Source: Arthrobacter globiformis
Lineage (GTDB): Bacteria > Actinomycetota > Actinomycetes > Actinomycetales > Micrococcaceae
Assembly: GCF_003261175.1 (NCBI RefSeq)
Contig: NZ_QLNP01000007.1
Span: 48,973-112,972 of the forward strand
DNA: 64,000 bases
Reading direction: 5' to 3'
This document shows positions 34,246 through 43,422 of the stretch, piece after piece. Made by a program: the position numbers and the translations under genes. Positions within the stretch are counted from its first letter, which is position 1, and every line of letters begins with the position of its first letter. The notes under the pieces are model-generated. The model worked only from the letters and a program-made list of their open reading frames with translations. It ran no database searches and had not been told where the DNA came from.

Positions 34246-36261
34246 TCAGTCTTCGGCGATCACGGCAACCGCTCCGCCGGGGACAATGCCGCCGAAACGG
34301 CCGCCGCCCAACAGTTCCTCGCCGTCGGCCTTCACTTCCGCGTCCTCCGGGCCGTGGTTGATGGCGAAGAGGAAACGGCGCCCGTCTGCGCTGACCCGTC
34401 GGGTCAGTTCGACGCCGGCAGCGGCCTCCGCGCACGCTGCCACTCCCGCTTCGGCCAGGAGCCGGTCCAGCAGGCGTTCGATGCCGTCGCGGTCGGGGAG
34501 GGTGGCCAGGTACCAGGCGGCACCGCGGCCGGTGCTCCTCCAGGTCAGTGCGGGCACGCCGGAGAGCGGGTAGCCGGTGAACGTGGCCACCGCCTCGGCC
34601 CCGGCAAGGTGGACGTGCTCGCTCCAGACCCGGCCAAGGGTGCCGTCGCTCAGTGTCACCTGCCCGCCCTCGAGCAGCGGGTGGAACTCCTCGGCCCGGA
34701 TGCCCAGCAGCTCCCGGAAAGCACCGGGGTAGCCGCCCAGCCTGATGTGGTCGCGTTCGTCGACGATGCCGCTGAAGTAGCCGACCAGCACGGTCGCACC
34801 GGCCTCGGCAGCACCGGCGATGTTGGCCGCGGCGGCATCGGTGACGCAATAGAGCGTGCACACCAGGACCAGGTCGTAGCCGGAGAAGTCGGCGGAGGGA
34901 GGGACGAAGTCCACGCCCACGCCGCGCAGGAACAGCGAGCGGTGGAATTCCCGGATCAGGTCGAGATATTTCACGTCCTCGCTTGGATGCGAGTCCAGTT
35001 CGCTGGCCCACCATGCCTCGTAGTCGAACACGATGGCCACACGGGATTCCACGGTGGAGCCTTTGACCGGGCCAAGCCGCTGCAGGGCTTCGCCGAGGGC
35101 CACCACTTCCCGCCATACCCGGGTGTCGCGCCCGCCGTGCGGCACCATCGCCGAATGGAACTTCTCCGCGCCGGCAACGCTCTGCCGCCACTGGAAGAAC
35201 ATGACGGCGTCGGCGCCGCGGGCCACGTGGGCCAGCGAGTTGCGGAGCATTTCGCCGGGCATCTTCGGCTGGTTGCGGGCCTGCCAGTTCACGGCCGACG
35301 TCGAGTGTTCCATCAGGATCCACGGCCTGTTTCCCGCGACGCCACGCGTGAGGTCCGCGCTGAACGCGAGTTCGATTTCGCGCTCCGGATCTGCGGCCAC
35401 GAGGTAGTGGTCATTGGCCACCACATCCAGGTCCTTCGCCCAGTCGAAGTAGTCAAGGGACTTGGTGGCGCTGGACACCATGAGGTTGGTGGTGGCCGGA
35501 ACGTTGGGGGTCAGCTCGCGGATAACTGCCAGCAGGCTCCGGTAGTAGTCCATCAGTGCCCAGGAGCTGAACCGCTGGAAGTCCAGCCGCTGCGTCGGAT
35601 TGAGGGTGGTGGGGGCGGCCCGCGGCGGGATGATCTCCTCGAACGAGGCATAGTGCTGGGACCAGAAGGCCGTTCCCCAGGCCTCGTTCACTGCCTCAAT
35701 GCTGCCGTACCGCCGCTCCAGCCAGAGCCGGAACGCCGCGGCGTCCTCGTCGCCGTAGAACTCTGAAACGTGGCAGCCCAGTTCGTTGTCCACGTGCCAC
35801 AGCGCCAGCGCCGGATGGTCCTTGTACCGTTCGGCCAGTGTCCGGGTAATGCCTGTGGCATACCGGCGGTAAACAGCGGACGACGGCGAGTAGTGCCGCC
35901 GGGAGCCGCGTTCCAGGACGGTGCCCTCCGCCGTTACCGGCAGGACTTCCGGATACTTCCGCACCAGCCAGGCCGGGGGAGCGGCCGTGGCGGTGGCGAG
36001 GGCAACCCTGATGCCCGCGCCGTCCAGGCTGTCCAGCACCTCGTCCAGCCAGGCAAAGTCGTACTCGCCTTCACTCGGCTCGAGAAGTGCCCAGGAAAAG
36101 ATGGCCACGCTGAGGAGGGTCACCCCGGCCTCCTTCATGAGGCCGATGTCCTCCAGCCGGACGTCGGCCGGCCACTGCTCGGGGTTGTAGTCCCCGCCAA
36201 ATGCCAGGCCGGGGCCGCTGTTCCAGAGGGGATCTTGAGGAGAGGCTTCTTGCTCGGGCAT
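34246..36261 (-). CDS. glycoside hydrolase family 42 beta-galactosidase
   Basis: 671 residues, ATG 36261 behind AGGAGCCCC. GH42 TIM barrel with FGGDYNPEQWP at the start, acid/base Glu160 in WHVDNELGCH and nucleophile Glu318 in WILMEHSTSAVNWQ, then trimerisation and C-terminal domains. Releases terminal beta-galactose from small oligosaccharides such as galacto- or arabinogalacto-oligosaccharides of plant cell walls. No signal peptide, so cytosolic. It is 39 bases downstream of the second MocA-DUF6807 fusion gene and likely co-transcribed with it. Confidence 0.95.
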   Translation of the reverse strand: MPEQEASPQDPLWNSGPGLAFGGDYNPEQWPADVRLEDIGLMKEAGVTLLSVAIFSWALLEPSEGEYDFAWLDEVLDSLDGAGIRVALATATAAPPAWLVRKYPEVLPVTAEGTVLERGSRRHYSPSSAVYRRYATGITRTLAERYKDHPALALWHVDNELGCHVSEFYGDEDAAAFRLWLERRYGSIEAVNEAWGTAFWSQHYASFEEIIPPRAAPTTLNPTQRLDFQRFSSWALMDYYRSLLAVIRELTPNVPATTNLMVSSATKSLDYFDWAKDLDVVANDHYLVAADPEREIELAFSADLTRGVAGNRPWILMEHSTSAVNWQARNQPKMPGEMLRNSLAHVARGADAVMFFQWRQSVAGAEKFHSAMVPHGGRDTRVWREVVALGEALQRLGPVKGSTVESRVAIVFDYEAWWASELDSHPSEDVKYLDLIREFHRSLFLRGVGVDFVPPSADFSGYDLVLVCTLYCVTDAAAANIAGAAEAGATVLVGYFSGIVDERDHIRLGGYPGAFRELLGIRAEEFHPLLEGGQVTLSDGTLGRVWSEHVHLAGAEAVATFTGYPLSGVPALTWRSTGRGAAWYLATLPDRDGIERLLDRLLAEAGVAACAEAAAGVELTRRVSADGRRFLFAINHGPEDAEVKADGEELLGGGRFGGIVPGGAVAVIAED

Positions 36262-36300
36262 GGGGCTCCTTTGCCGGGACGGTGCTGACCCTGTCTTAGG

Positions 36301-38364
36301 CTAGCGCCGCGCCACCAGGGATGCGACGGCGGCCGGCGACAGTTCGCCGTCGCACACCCACACGCTGAGGCTCCGTTGCAGCGATTCCCCGGCAGCCAGG
36401 GCCACCGGCTTGTCCCAGGCCAGGGCCGATCCGACGGCGGGGTAGCCGGAGCAGCGGACAAACCAGGGATGGGCGGACTCGGCCGGAGCGCTGAACACGA
36501 GGGTCGCGGGCTGCCCGGACCTGATGCCTGGGACTTCGCCGAAGGAGGCGGTCCAGGCCAGCCACGGCGCCACGGAACCGTGGACGGCCGGTTCGCCCTC
36601 GGCGTCGGACGTGAAGATGCGGGCGCCGCTGCAGGCCGGAAGGCGCCAGAAGAAGCCGCCGTAGCCGCTGCCCGCGGCACCGTTGGAGCCGGGGCTGCCC
36701 AGTGAAACGTCGACGACGGCGGTCAGTTCCGTGCCCAGGTCCAGGCGCCATACGCGCTCGCCGAGGACTTCGCGGCTGGCGGTCCGCTGTTCGGTGAGCA
36801 GGGGCTGTCCGTCCGTGCCGAGCCAGCGGAGCTGCCGGACGTCCGGCTCGTTCGGCATGTCCGAACCCGGGGGAAGCAGTTCGATCCGGCCGTGGTCCTG
36901 CCGGGAGACGTACGCTCCGGCGTCGCGTGTGTATGTCCTGCCGCCCCAGAAGTTGGTGCCGTTGACGTCCTGGAGTGCGAAGCCGGCGCCGAGATGCCAC
37001 GGATGGTCGGCGGGGAGATGGTCCGTCACGAGAGTTCCGCCGAGCGTGCTGACGGGGTGCAGGTAGGGGCGCGGCGATAACCCAGCGTTGAGCCGCGCGC
37101 CGGTGCGCTGGACTGCGAGCGGACGGCCGCCGTCGTCGTCGAACAGCACTGTGGCGGCGGCAGGATCAGCCGGCCGCGCCCACGGCAGGGCCAGTTCACT
37201 GAAGGTGGCGTGTGCGCCGATGGCCCGCTCCAGGGCGTCCTCGATCCCCGGGATCACCGCATGGGCGGCCTCGCCGTCGCCCTCCCAGCGCACGTAGCCA
37301 GAAGTGAGCGGCGCCGGCGGTTCGGCCGTGCGGACGGCCTCGAGCACCAGCATGAACGCACCGGAGTCGTTGAGGGCGCTGGTGAGTTCCGAGCCTTCGG
37401 CCAGGTGCTCCAGCAGGTTTTCGGTGAGGTCGTCGCGGCCGAACTCCAGCGAGTGCTCCCCGTCCGCGTTGCTGACGTGCAGCCGGTCTTTCGTGTAATG
37501 GAAGACGGCCGTTCCCCGGGAGCCCTGCAGGGTGATGTACGGCTCCACGGACTCCGACGCGCAGAGCGTCAGGGCGCACGTGATCGGCAGACCGGCGGAG
37601 GTCCGGATCCGAATGACCGACGTGTCGTCGGCCTCGATGTCGTTTGCGCGGTAGAGGTCCGTCTCCACGGAGGACACGTCATCGACGGTCCGGGCGCCCG
37701 CGATCCGCAGTGCGGTGGCGATGGCGTGCGCCAGGGGATTGGTGGCCACACCGTCCACCACGTCCACGCCATCCATGCTCCGCTTGCCGGCCCACCGGGA
37801 ACGCTTGTAGTAGGCGCGGTCCCGCACCCAGCGCCCGGTTGCACCGATCCCCTGCAGGGTGCCGATGGTGCCGTCCCTGAGGAGCTCGTCAATGGCCGCC
37901 AGCGCCTGCGATCCGAGGCTCTGGAAGCCGATCTGCACGCTGCGCCCGGATGCTTCAGCGGCCTCCTGCAACTGCCGGAAGTCGGCCAGCGACGCCACCG
38001 GGGGTTTCTCCAAATAGAGGTCGGCGCCGGAGGCAAGGGTGGCCAGGGCAAGCGGCGCGTGGGTCTGGATGGGGGTGGCCACGATGACCACGTCCAGGCC
38101 GTGCTCGCCGGCCAGGAGGGACTGCAGGTCGGGGTGGACCGCCGTCGAGTCCGGCAGCGCTCCCGGGGACGGCGGATTGGGGTCCGCCACGGCCACGAGT
38201 TCCACCGCGCCGGCCCGGGTCAGCCGTTCGAGATTCTTCAGGTGGTGGGCGCCGAAGCCGTGGACGCCGATCAGCGCGACGCGGGCGGGACCGGTGCGGC
38301 GCGGGGAGGCGGCTTTGGCGGCCGGCAGGGTTGGCGGGCCGGGCTGCGTCAGAGGGGTATCCAT
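36301..38364 (-). CDS. Gfo/Idh/MocA dehydrogenase fused to DUF6807 (PmoA-like) domain, copy 2
   Basis: 687 residues from ATG 38364 (AGGAGC upstream). Same architecture as 28361-30397: Rossmann domain with VALIGVHGFGAHHLKNL and LYLEKPPVAS, oxidoreductase domain with VQIGFQSLGSQAL and DVVDGVATNPLAH, then DUF6807-like region with SPRPYLHPVSTLGGTLVTDH, PWHLGAGFALQDVNG, NFWGGRTYTRDAG and GYGGFFWR. The many identical blocks show that the two arose by duplication of an already fused gene. Followed by GH42. Operator F is in front of it. Function inferred only: oxidation and further processing of a glycoside. Confidence 0.88.
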   Translation of the reverse strand: MDTPLTQPGPPTLPAAKAASPRRTGPARVALIGVHGFGAHHLKNLERLTRAGAVELVAVADPNPPSPGALPDSTAVHPDLQSLLAGEHGLDVVIVATPIQTHAPLALATLASGADLYLEKPPVASLADFRQLQEAAEASGRSVQIGFQSLGSQALAAIDELLRDGTIGTLQGIGATGRWVRDRAYYKRSRWAGKRSMDGVDVVDGVATNPLAHAIATALRIAGARTVDDVSSVETDLYRANDIEADDTSVIRIRTSAGLPITCALTLCASESVEPYITLQGSRGTAVFHYTKDRLHVSNADGEHSLEFGRDDLTENLLEHLAEGSELTSALNDSGAFMLVLEAVRTAEPPAPLTSGYVRWEGDGEAAHAVIPGIEDALERAIGAHATFSELALPWARPADPAAATVLFDDDGGRPLAVQRTGARLNAGLSPRPYLHPVSTLGGTLVTDHLPADHPWHLGAGFALQDVNGTNFWGGRTYTRDAGAYVSRQDHGRIELLPPGSDMPNEPDVRQLRWLGTDGQPLLTEQRTASREVLGERVWRLDLGTELTAVVDVSLGSPGSNGAAGSGYGGFFWRLPACSGARIFTSDAEGEPAVHGSVAPWLAWTASFGEVPGIRSGQPATLVFSAPAESAHPWFVRCSGYPAVGSALAWDKPVALAAGESLQRSLSVWVCDGELSPAAVASLVARR

Positions 38365-38436
38365 GGTGCTCCTGTCCGGCGCTGCGGTGCTGCGCGACGC
38401 CATCGTCTACCGTCGCCGGGAGCGTTCGCACAGGCG

Positions 38437-38452
38437 TGGCAAGCGCTTTCCC
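38437..38452. promoter_or_regulatory. LacI-type operator F
   Basis: TGGCAAGCGCTTTCCC, a variant of the TGGAAAGCG-type site with central GCGC, 73 bases upstream of the copy-2 fusion gene and downstream of the LacI gene. Confidence 0.6.
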
Positions 38453-38525
38453 GGTTCGTCTGGCACCCAGTGTACTCCTTGGCCGGGAGCGCCCGGCCCG
38501 TCGGTGCCGTCTTGGTGCGCCCGGA

Positions 38526-39551
38526 TTAGTGGGGCGCGTCAGCTCCGGCAGTGCTGTGCCGGACCACCAGCTCGGGCGTAAACACGACGGCGCGGTGCTG
38601 CGGGTGCTGCGCGTCCAGCTCTTCGGTCAGGAGTTCAATGGCGGTCCTGCCGATTGCGTCGGTGGGCTGGCGGATGGAGGAGAGCGGCACCACGGCGGAC
38701 ACGGCGAAATCGATGTCGTCGTAGCCGATCAGGGCCACGTCCTCCGGAATGCGAACACCGTTCATCATGGTCAGCGACTGCATCACGCCGAGCGCCAGCA
38801 GGTCGTTGGCGCAGAAGATGCCGTCCGGCATGTCGCCGGCACCCCGGTCCACGAGGCTGTTGCCCAGGCCGCGACCGGCAAGCACGGACTGGCCGTCCGA
38901 GTCGAGTATCTCCAGTGTTGCACCGTCCACCTCGTCCACGGCCCGGCGGGCGCCGAGGAGGCGGTCGGAGACCTGGCGGATGGACAGCGGCCCGCCCACG
39001 AAGGCTAACTTCCTCCGCCCGAGATCGAGGAGGTGCCGGGCGGCAAGGTAGCCGCCGGCGTCGTCATCCACCGATACGGAACTGAAGCGGTCCTCGTCGG
39101 CTCGCCGGTCCACCAGCACCGTGGGAACACCGCGCTGTCGGAGGGCTTCCAGCCGGTCGGCCACGTCGCCCACCGGGGAGATGAGCAGGCCCTGGACCCG
39201 CTGTTCCTGGAAGAGGTCGATGTAGTGCGATTCCCGGTTCGCGTCGTGGCCGCTGTCGCCCAGCAGCACGGCGCTGCCGTTCATGGCGGCAGCGTCCTCG
39301 GCGGCGCGGACCAGCGACGTGAAGAAGGGGTTGCCGACGTCCAGGACCACGACGCCGATGGTCCGGCTGTGCCCAGCACGCAGCTGCCGGGCGGCGTCGT
39401 TGCGGACGAAGCCGAGCTCGTCGATAGCTTGCAGCACCCTGTCCTTGGTGCGCTTGGAGACGCGGTCAGGGTTGTTGAGGACGTTGGAGACGGTTCCCAC
39501 TGCGACCTGCGCATGGGTGGCGACGTCCTTGATGCTGGCGGCCCGTGACAT
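38526..39551 (-). CDS. LacI-family regulator, probable rhamnose regulator
   Basis: 341 residues. LacI head SIKDVATHAQVAVGTVSNVLNNPDRVSKRTKDRVLQAIDELGF, then a sugar-sensor domain (IGVVVLDVGNPFFTSLVRAAEDAA through DVALIGYDDIDFAVSAVVPLSSI). Divergent from rhaM with clear operators between (39589-39652), so control of the rhamnose operon is likely. It may also act on operator F, which lies just downstream of it and before the copy-2 fusion gene. Confidence 0.9.
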   Translation of the reverse strand: MSRAASIKDVATHAQVAVGTVSNVLNNPDRVSKRTKDRVLQAIDELGFVRNDAARQLRAGHSRTIGVVVLDVGNPFFTSLVRAAEDAAAMNGSAVLLGDSGHDANRESHYIDLFQEQRVQGLLISPVGDVADRLEALRQRGVPTVLVDRRADEDRFSSVSVDDDAGGYLAARHLLDLGRRKLAFVGGPLSIRQVSDRLLGARRAVDEVDGATLEILDSDGQSVLAGRGLGNSLVDRGAGDMPDGIFCANDLLALGVMQSLTMMNGVRIPEDVALIGYDDIDFAVSAVVPLSSIRQPTDAIGRTAIELLTEELDAQHPQHRAVVFTPELVVRHSTAGADAPH

Positions 39552-39597
39552 TCTGCTGATCCTCCGAAGGTCGATTTGCCCGTCCGGGTGAAAACGC

Positions 39598-39652
39598 TTG
39601 ACACCCTTCTTCCGTCCAGAGTACTTTGAATCGTAACAATGAAACGATTCAA
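39598..39652 (+). promoter_or_regulatory. rhamnose operon promoter with overlapping LacI operators
   Basis: TTGACA (39598-39603) and TACTTT (39622-39627), 18-base spacer, form a good housekeeping promoter. TTGAATCGT (39626-39634) and ACGATTCAA (39644-39652) form an inverted repeat at the expected transcription start, with the LacI-like TGAAACGATTCA in the right half. A further GAAAACGCTTG is at 39590, overlapping the -35 box. Confidence 0.75.
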
Positions 39653-39744
39653 CGACGGCGGATGTTCAAGATCGCGAAAGTTCACAGCCACACGAATCGG
39701 TTTCCGCTGGCCCGCCGCACCCGAAACGTCCACAGGAGTACAAC

Positions 39745-40113
39745 ATGAGGGTTTGCTTCCGCTCCTCCGTCCAGCCGGAGCTGCTGGGGGAGTACCGCCG
39801 GCGCCACGCCGCCGTCTGGCCGGAGATGCTGGCCGCGCTCAAGGACGCGGGCTGGAACAACTACTCGCTGTTCATGGACGGCGACGGGCTGCTGATCGGC
39901 TACCTCGAATGCGACGACTTTGACTCGGCGCGGGCCCGGATGGCCCTCACAGACGTCAACGCCCGCTGGCAGGCGGAGATGGCCACGCTCTTCCGGGACA
40001 GTGATGTTCCGCCGGACGAGGGCTTCCGGGTCCTCGATGAGGTGTTCAACCTTGAGGAGCAGCTGGCCGCCGCAACCGGCAGCAACGCTGCCGCCGTCGT
40101 CGTCGAGCACTAA
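39745..40113 (+). CDS. rhaM: L-rhamnose mutarotase
   Basis: 122 residues. Interconverts alpha- and beta-L-rhamnose. Matches the RhaM/YiiL family in length and motifs: MRVCFRSSVQPELLGEYRRRHAAVWPEMLAALKDAGWNNYSLF (catalytic His in RRRHAAVWPEM) and the end with DEVFNLE, followed by a short Ala-rich tail of about 20 residues. First gene of the rhamnose operon, 62 bases before rhaI, expressed from the promoter at 39598. Confidence 0.93.
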   Translation: MRVCFRSSVQPELLGEYRRRHAAVWPEMLAALKDAGWNNYSLFMDGDGLLIGYLECDDFDSARARMALTDVNARWQAEMATLFRDSDVPPDEGFRVLDEVFNLEEQLAAATGSNAAAVVVEH

Positions 40114-40174
40114 AGCTTTCAAGCACTGAATCCTCCAACAACTTTCACTGCCAAACACTGACGAAAGACTGATC

Positions 40175-41353
40175 ATGAACAACACAGCATCGGCTTTGGG
40201 CCGGCTTTCGGAGCTCGCGATTGAGGTGCCGTCGTGGGCTTACGGGAACTCGGGCACCAGGTTCAAGGTGTTCGGCACGCCCGGTACCCCGCGCACCGTC
40301 CAGGAGAAACTGGCGGATGCCGCCAAGGTCCACGAGCTGACCGGCCTCGCGCCCACCGTTGCGCTGCACATCCCGTGGGACAAGGTGGATGACTACGCCG
40401 CCCTGAAGGAGTACGCGGCCGGTCTGGGCGTGGGGCTGGGCACGATCAATTCGAACACCTTCCAGGATGACGAGTACAAGTTCGGCTCGCTGACGTCGTC
40501 TGACGACGCCGTCCGGCGCCGCGCGATCGACCACCACTTTGAGTGCATCGAGATCATGCATGCCACCGGGTCCCGGGACCTGAAGATCTGGCTCGCGGAC
40601 GGCACCAACTACCCGGGCCAGGACGACATGCGCGGCCGCCAGGACCGGCTGGCCGAATCGCTGCAGGAGATCTACGCCCGCCTGGGCGAGGACCAGCGCC
40701 TGGTGCTGGAGTACAAGTTCTTCGAGCCGGCTTTCTACCACACGGACGTTCCGGACTGGGGCACCTCGTACGCGCAGACCCTGGCCCTGGGCGAGAAGGC
40801 ATTTGTCTGCCTGGACACCGGCCACCACGCGCCCGGCACCAACATCGAGTTCATCGTGATGCAGCTGCTGCGCCTGGGCAAGCTGGGCTCGTTCGACTTC
40901 AACTCCCGCTTCTACGCCGATGACGACCTGATCGTGGGCGCCGCGGACCCGTTCCAGCTGTTCCGCATCATGCACGAGGTGATCCGCGGCGGCGGCTTCG
41001 GCAAGTCCGCAGGAGACAATGCAGGCGTCGCGCTGATGCTGGACCAGTGCCACAACCTGGAGGAGAAGATCCCGGGCCAGATCCGCTCGGTGCTGAACGT
41101 GCAGGAGATGACCGCCCGCGCAATGCTGGTGGACACGGCCGCGCTGGCCGAGGCGCAGCGTGCCGGGGATGTCCTCGCCGCCAACGCGGTGTTCAACGAC
41201 GCCTTCTACACCGACGTCCGGCCGGTCCTGGCCGAATGGCGTGAATCCCGCGGCCTGCCCGCCGACCCGCTCGCCGCCTACAAGGCCAGTGGCTACCAGA
41301 AGCAAATCAACGAGGACCGCGCGGGCGGCCAGCAAGCCGGATGGGGCGCTTAG
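40175..41353 (+). CDS. rhaI: L-rhamnose isomerase (RhaI type)
   Basis: 392 residues. Converts L-rhamnose to L-rhamnulose; xylose-isomerase-like TIM barrel of the Pseudomonas RhaI type, unrelated in sequence to E. coli RhaA. Metal-binding blocks visible: LVLEYKFFEPAFYHTDVPDWG, FVCLDTGHHAPGTNIEF and FDFNSRFYADDDL. The C-terminus NEDRAGGQQAGWGA is typical of this subfamily. Overlaps or nearly touches the aldolase/dehydrogenase gene downstream, so the operon is translationally tight. Confidence 0.94.
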   Translation: MNNTASALGRLSELAIEVPSWAYGNSGTRFKVFGTPGTPRTVQEKLADAAKVHELTGLAPTVALHIPWDKVDDYAALKEYAAGLGVGLGTINSNTFQDDEYKFGSLTSSDDAVRRRAIDHHFECIEIMHATGSRDLKIWLADGTNYPGQDDMRGRQDRLAESLQEIYARLGEDQRLVLEYKFFEPAFYHTDVPDWGTSYAQTLALGEKAFVCLDTGHHAPGTNIEFIVMQLLRLGKLGSFDFNSRFYADDDLIVGAADPFQLFRIMHEVIRGGGFGKSAGDNAGVALMLDQCHNLEEKIPGQIRSVLNVQEMTARAMLVDTAALAEAQRAGDVLAANAVFNDAFYTDVRPVLAEWRESRGLPADPLAAYKASGYQKQINEDRAGGQQAGWGA

Positions 41354-41355
41354 GC

Positions 41356-43422
41356 ATGAATATGCAGAACACAGACATGCAGAACACAGCAAACAAGACT
41401 GTTGAAGACCTGATCGCGCGTTCCAACCGCCTGGGCGCGGACAAGCGGAACACGAATTTCGCCGGCGGCAACACCTCCGCGAAGGGTTTTGAGAAGGACC
41501 CTGTCACTGGTGAGGACGTCCAGCTGCTGTGGGTGAAGGGCTCCGGCGGTGACCTTGGCACCCTGCAGGCGCAGAACCTCGCGGTGCTGCGGCTGGACCG
41601 GCTGCGGGCGCTGAAGAACGTCTACCCGGGCGTGGAGCGCGAGGACGAGATGGTCGCCGCGTTTGATTACTGCCTGCACGGCAAGGGCGGCGCCGCCCCG
41701 TCGATCGACACGGCCATGCACGGGCTGGTGGACGCCGCGCACGTGGACCACCTGCACCCGGACTCGGGGATCGCCGTCGCCACCGCCGCGGACGGTGAGG
41801 CGCTGACCGCGAAGATCTTCGGTGACAAGGTGGTGTGGGTGCCGTGGCGCCGGCCCGGGTTCCAGCTGGGCCTGGACATCGCCGCGATCAAGGACGCCAA
41901 CCCGCAGGCCATCGGCACCATCCTCGGCGGCCACGGCATCACCGCCTGGGGCGAGACCAGTGAGGAAGCAGAAGCGAACTCGCTCTGGATCATCGAACAG
42001 GCCGAGCAGTACATCGCCGCCAACGGCAAGGCCGAACCCTTCGGCCCGAGGCTGCCCGGCTACGCCCCGCTGCCCGAGGCTGAGCGCAAAGCGAAGGCCG
42101 CCGCGCTGGCCCCGGTGATCCGCGGCCTGGCCTCCGCGGACAGGCCGCAGGTGGGCCACTTCAGCGACCACCCTGCCGTGCTGGAGTTCCTCGAAGCCGC
42201 CGAACACCCCGGCCTCGGTGCACTCGGCACCTCCTGCCCGGACCACTTCCTCCGCACCAAGGTCAAACCGCTCATCCTGGACCTGCCCGCCGGTGCCTCG
42301 ATCGAGGACTCCGTGGCACGGCTGAAGGAACTCCACACCGCCTACCGCGAGGACTACCAGGCCTACTACGACCGCCACGCCGACGCCGACTCACCAGCGC
42401 TCCGCGGCGCCGACCCCGCCATCGTCCTGGTCCCGGGCGTGGGCATGTTCTCCTACGGCAAGGACAAGCAGACCGCCCGGGTCGCCGGGGAGTTCTACCT
42501 GAACGCGATCAACGTGATGCGCGGCGCCGAGGCGATCTCCACGTACGCCCCGATTGAGGAATCCGAGAAGTTCCGGATCGAGTACTGGGCCCTGGAGGAA
42601 GCCAAGCTGGCCCGGATGCCCAAACCCAAGTCCCACGCCACCCGCATCGCCCTGGTCACCGGCGCGGCCTCCGGCATCGGCAAGGCCATCGCCACCCGCC
42701 TCGCCGCCGAAGGCGCCTGCGTGGTCATCGCGGACCTCAACCTCGAGAACGCCCGGGCCGTCGCCGAGGAGCTTGGCGGCCCGGATGTGGCCGTCGGCAT
42801 CCAGGCCGACGTCACCAACGAAGCCCAGGTGGCCGCCGCGATCGACGAGGCCGTACTGGCCTTCGGCGGCGTGGACCTGATAGTGAACAACGCCGGCCTG
42901 TCCATCTCCAAGCCGCTGCTCGACACCACCGAAAAGGACTGGGACCTCCAGCACAACGTCATGGCCAAGGGCTCCTTCCTGGTGGCCAAGGCCGCCGCCA
43001 AGGTCATGATCGAACAGGGCCTGGGCGGGGACATCATCTACATCTCCTCCAAGAACTCCGTGTTCGCCGGCCCGAACAACATCGCCTACTCCGCCACCAA
43101 GGCCGACCAGGCCCACCAGGTCCGCCTGCTCGCCGCGGAACTGGGCGAGCACGGCATCCGCGTCAACGGCATCAACCCCGACGGCGTGGTCCGCGGCTCC
43201 GGGATTTTCGCCGGCGGCTGGGGCGCCAAGCGCGCCGCCGTCTACGGCGTGGACGAGGAGAAACTGGGCGAGTACTACGCCCAGCGCACCCTGCTCAAAC
43301 GCGAAGTCCTGCCCGAACACGTCGCCAACGCCGCGGCCGTGCTCACCAGCAACGAACTCTCCCACACCACCGGCCTCCACATCCCCGTGGACGCCGGCGT
43401 AGCGGCAGCCTTCCTCCGGTGA
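41356..43422 (+). CDS. rhaD: bifunctional rhamnulose-1-phosphate aldolase/lactaldehyde dehydrogenase
   Basis: 688 residues from ATG 41356 (an ATG five codons upstream at 41341 overlaps rhaI). N-terminal class II aldolase domain (about 1-420, NRLGADKRNTNFAGGNTSAKG, HVDHLHPDSGIA with metal His residues) splits rhamnulose-1-phosphate into DHAP and L-lactaldehyde. C-terminal short-chain dehydrogenase (about 428-688: VTGAASGIGKAIA, NNAGLS, YSATKADQ) oxidises lactaldehyde, producing lactate. This fused enzyme is known from Bacillus and many actinobacteria. The lactate could feed lldD at 14661-16001. Confidence 0.93.
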   Translation: MNMQNTDMQNTANKTVEDLIARSNRLGADKRNTNFAGGNTSAKGFEKDPVTGEDVQLLWVKGSGGDLGTLQAQNLAVLRLDRLRALKNVYPGVEREDEMVAAFDYCLHGKGGAAPSIDTAMHGLVDAAHVDHLHPDSGIAVATAADGEALTAKIFGDKVVWVPWRRPGFQLGLDIAAIKDANPQAIGTILGGHGITAWGETSEEAEANSLWIIEQAEQYIAANGKAEPFGPRLPGYAPLPEAERKAKAAALAPVIRGLASADRPQVGHFSDHPAVLEFLEAAEHPGLGALGTSCPDHFLRTKVKPLILDLPAGASIEDSVARLKELHTAYREDYQAYYDRHADADSPALRGADPAIVLVPGVGMFSYGKDKQTARVAGEFYLNAINVMRGAEAISTYAPIEESEKFRIEYWALEEAKLARMPKPKSHATRIALVTGAASGIGKAIATRLAAEGACVVIADLNLENARAVAEELGGPDVAVGIQADVTNEAQVAAAIDEAVLAFGGVDLIVNNAGLSISKPLLDTTEKDWDLQHNVMAKGSFLVAKAAAKVMIEQGLGGDIIYISSKNSVFAGPNNIAYSATKADQAHQVRLLAAELGEHGIRVNGINPDGVVRGSGIFAGGWGAKRAAVYGVDEEKLGEYYAQRTLLKREVLPEHVANAAAVLTSNELSHTTGLHIPVDAGVAAAFLR

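Noticed and set aside
34219-35766. Plus-strand frame of 515 codons opposite the GH42 gene
   Set aside because: Antisense shadow of a high-GC gene whose own frame has all catalytic motifs of GH42.
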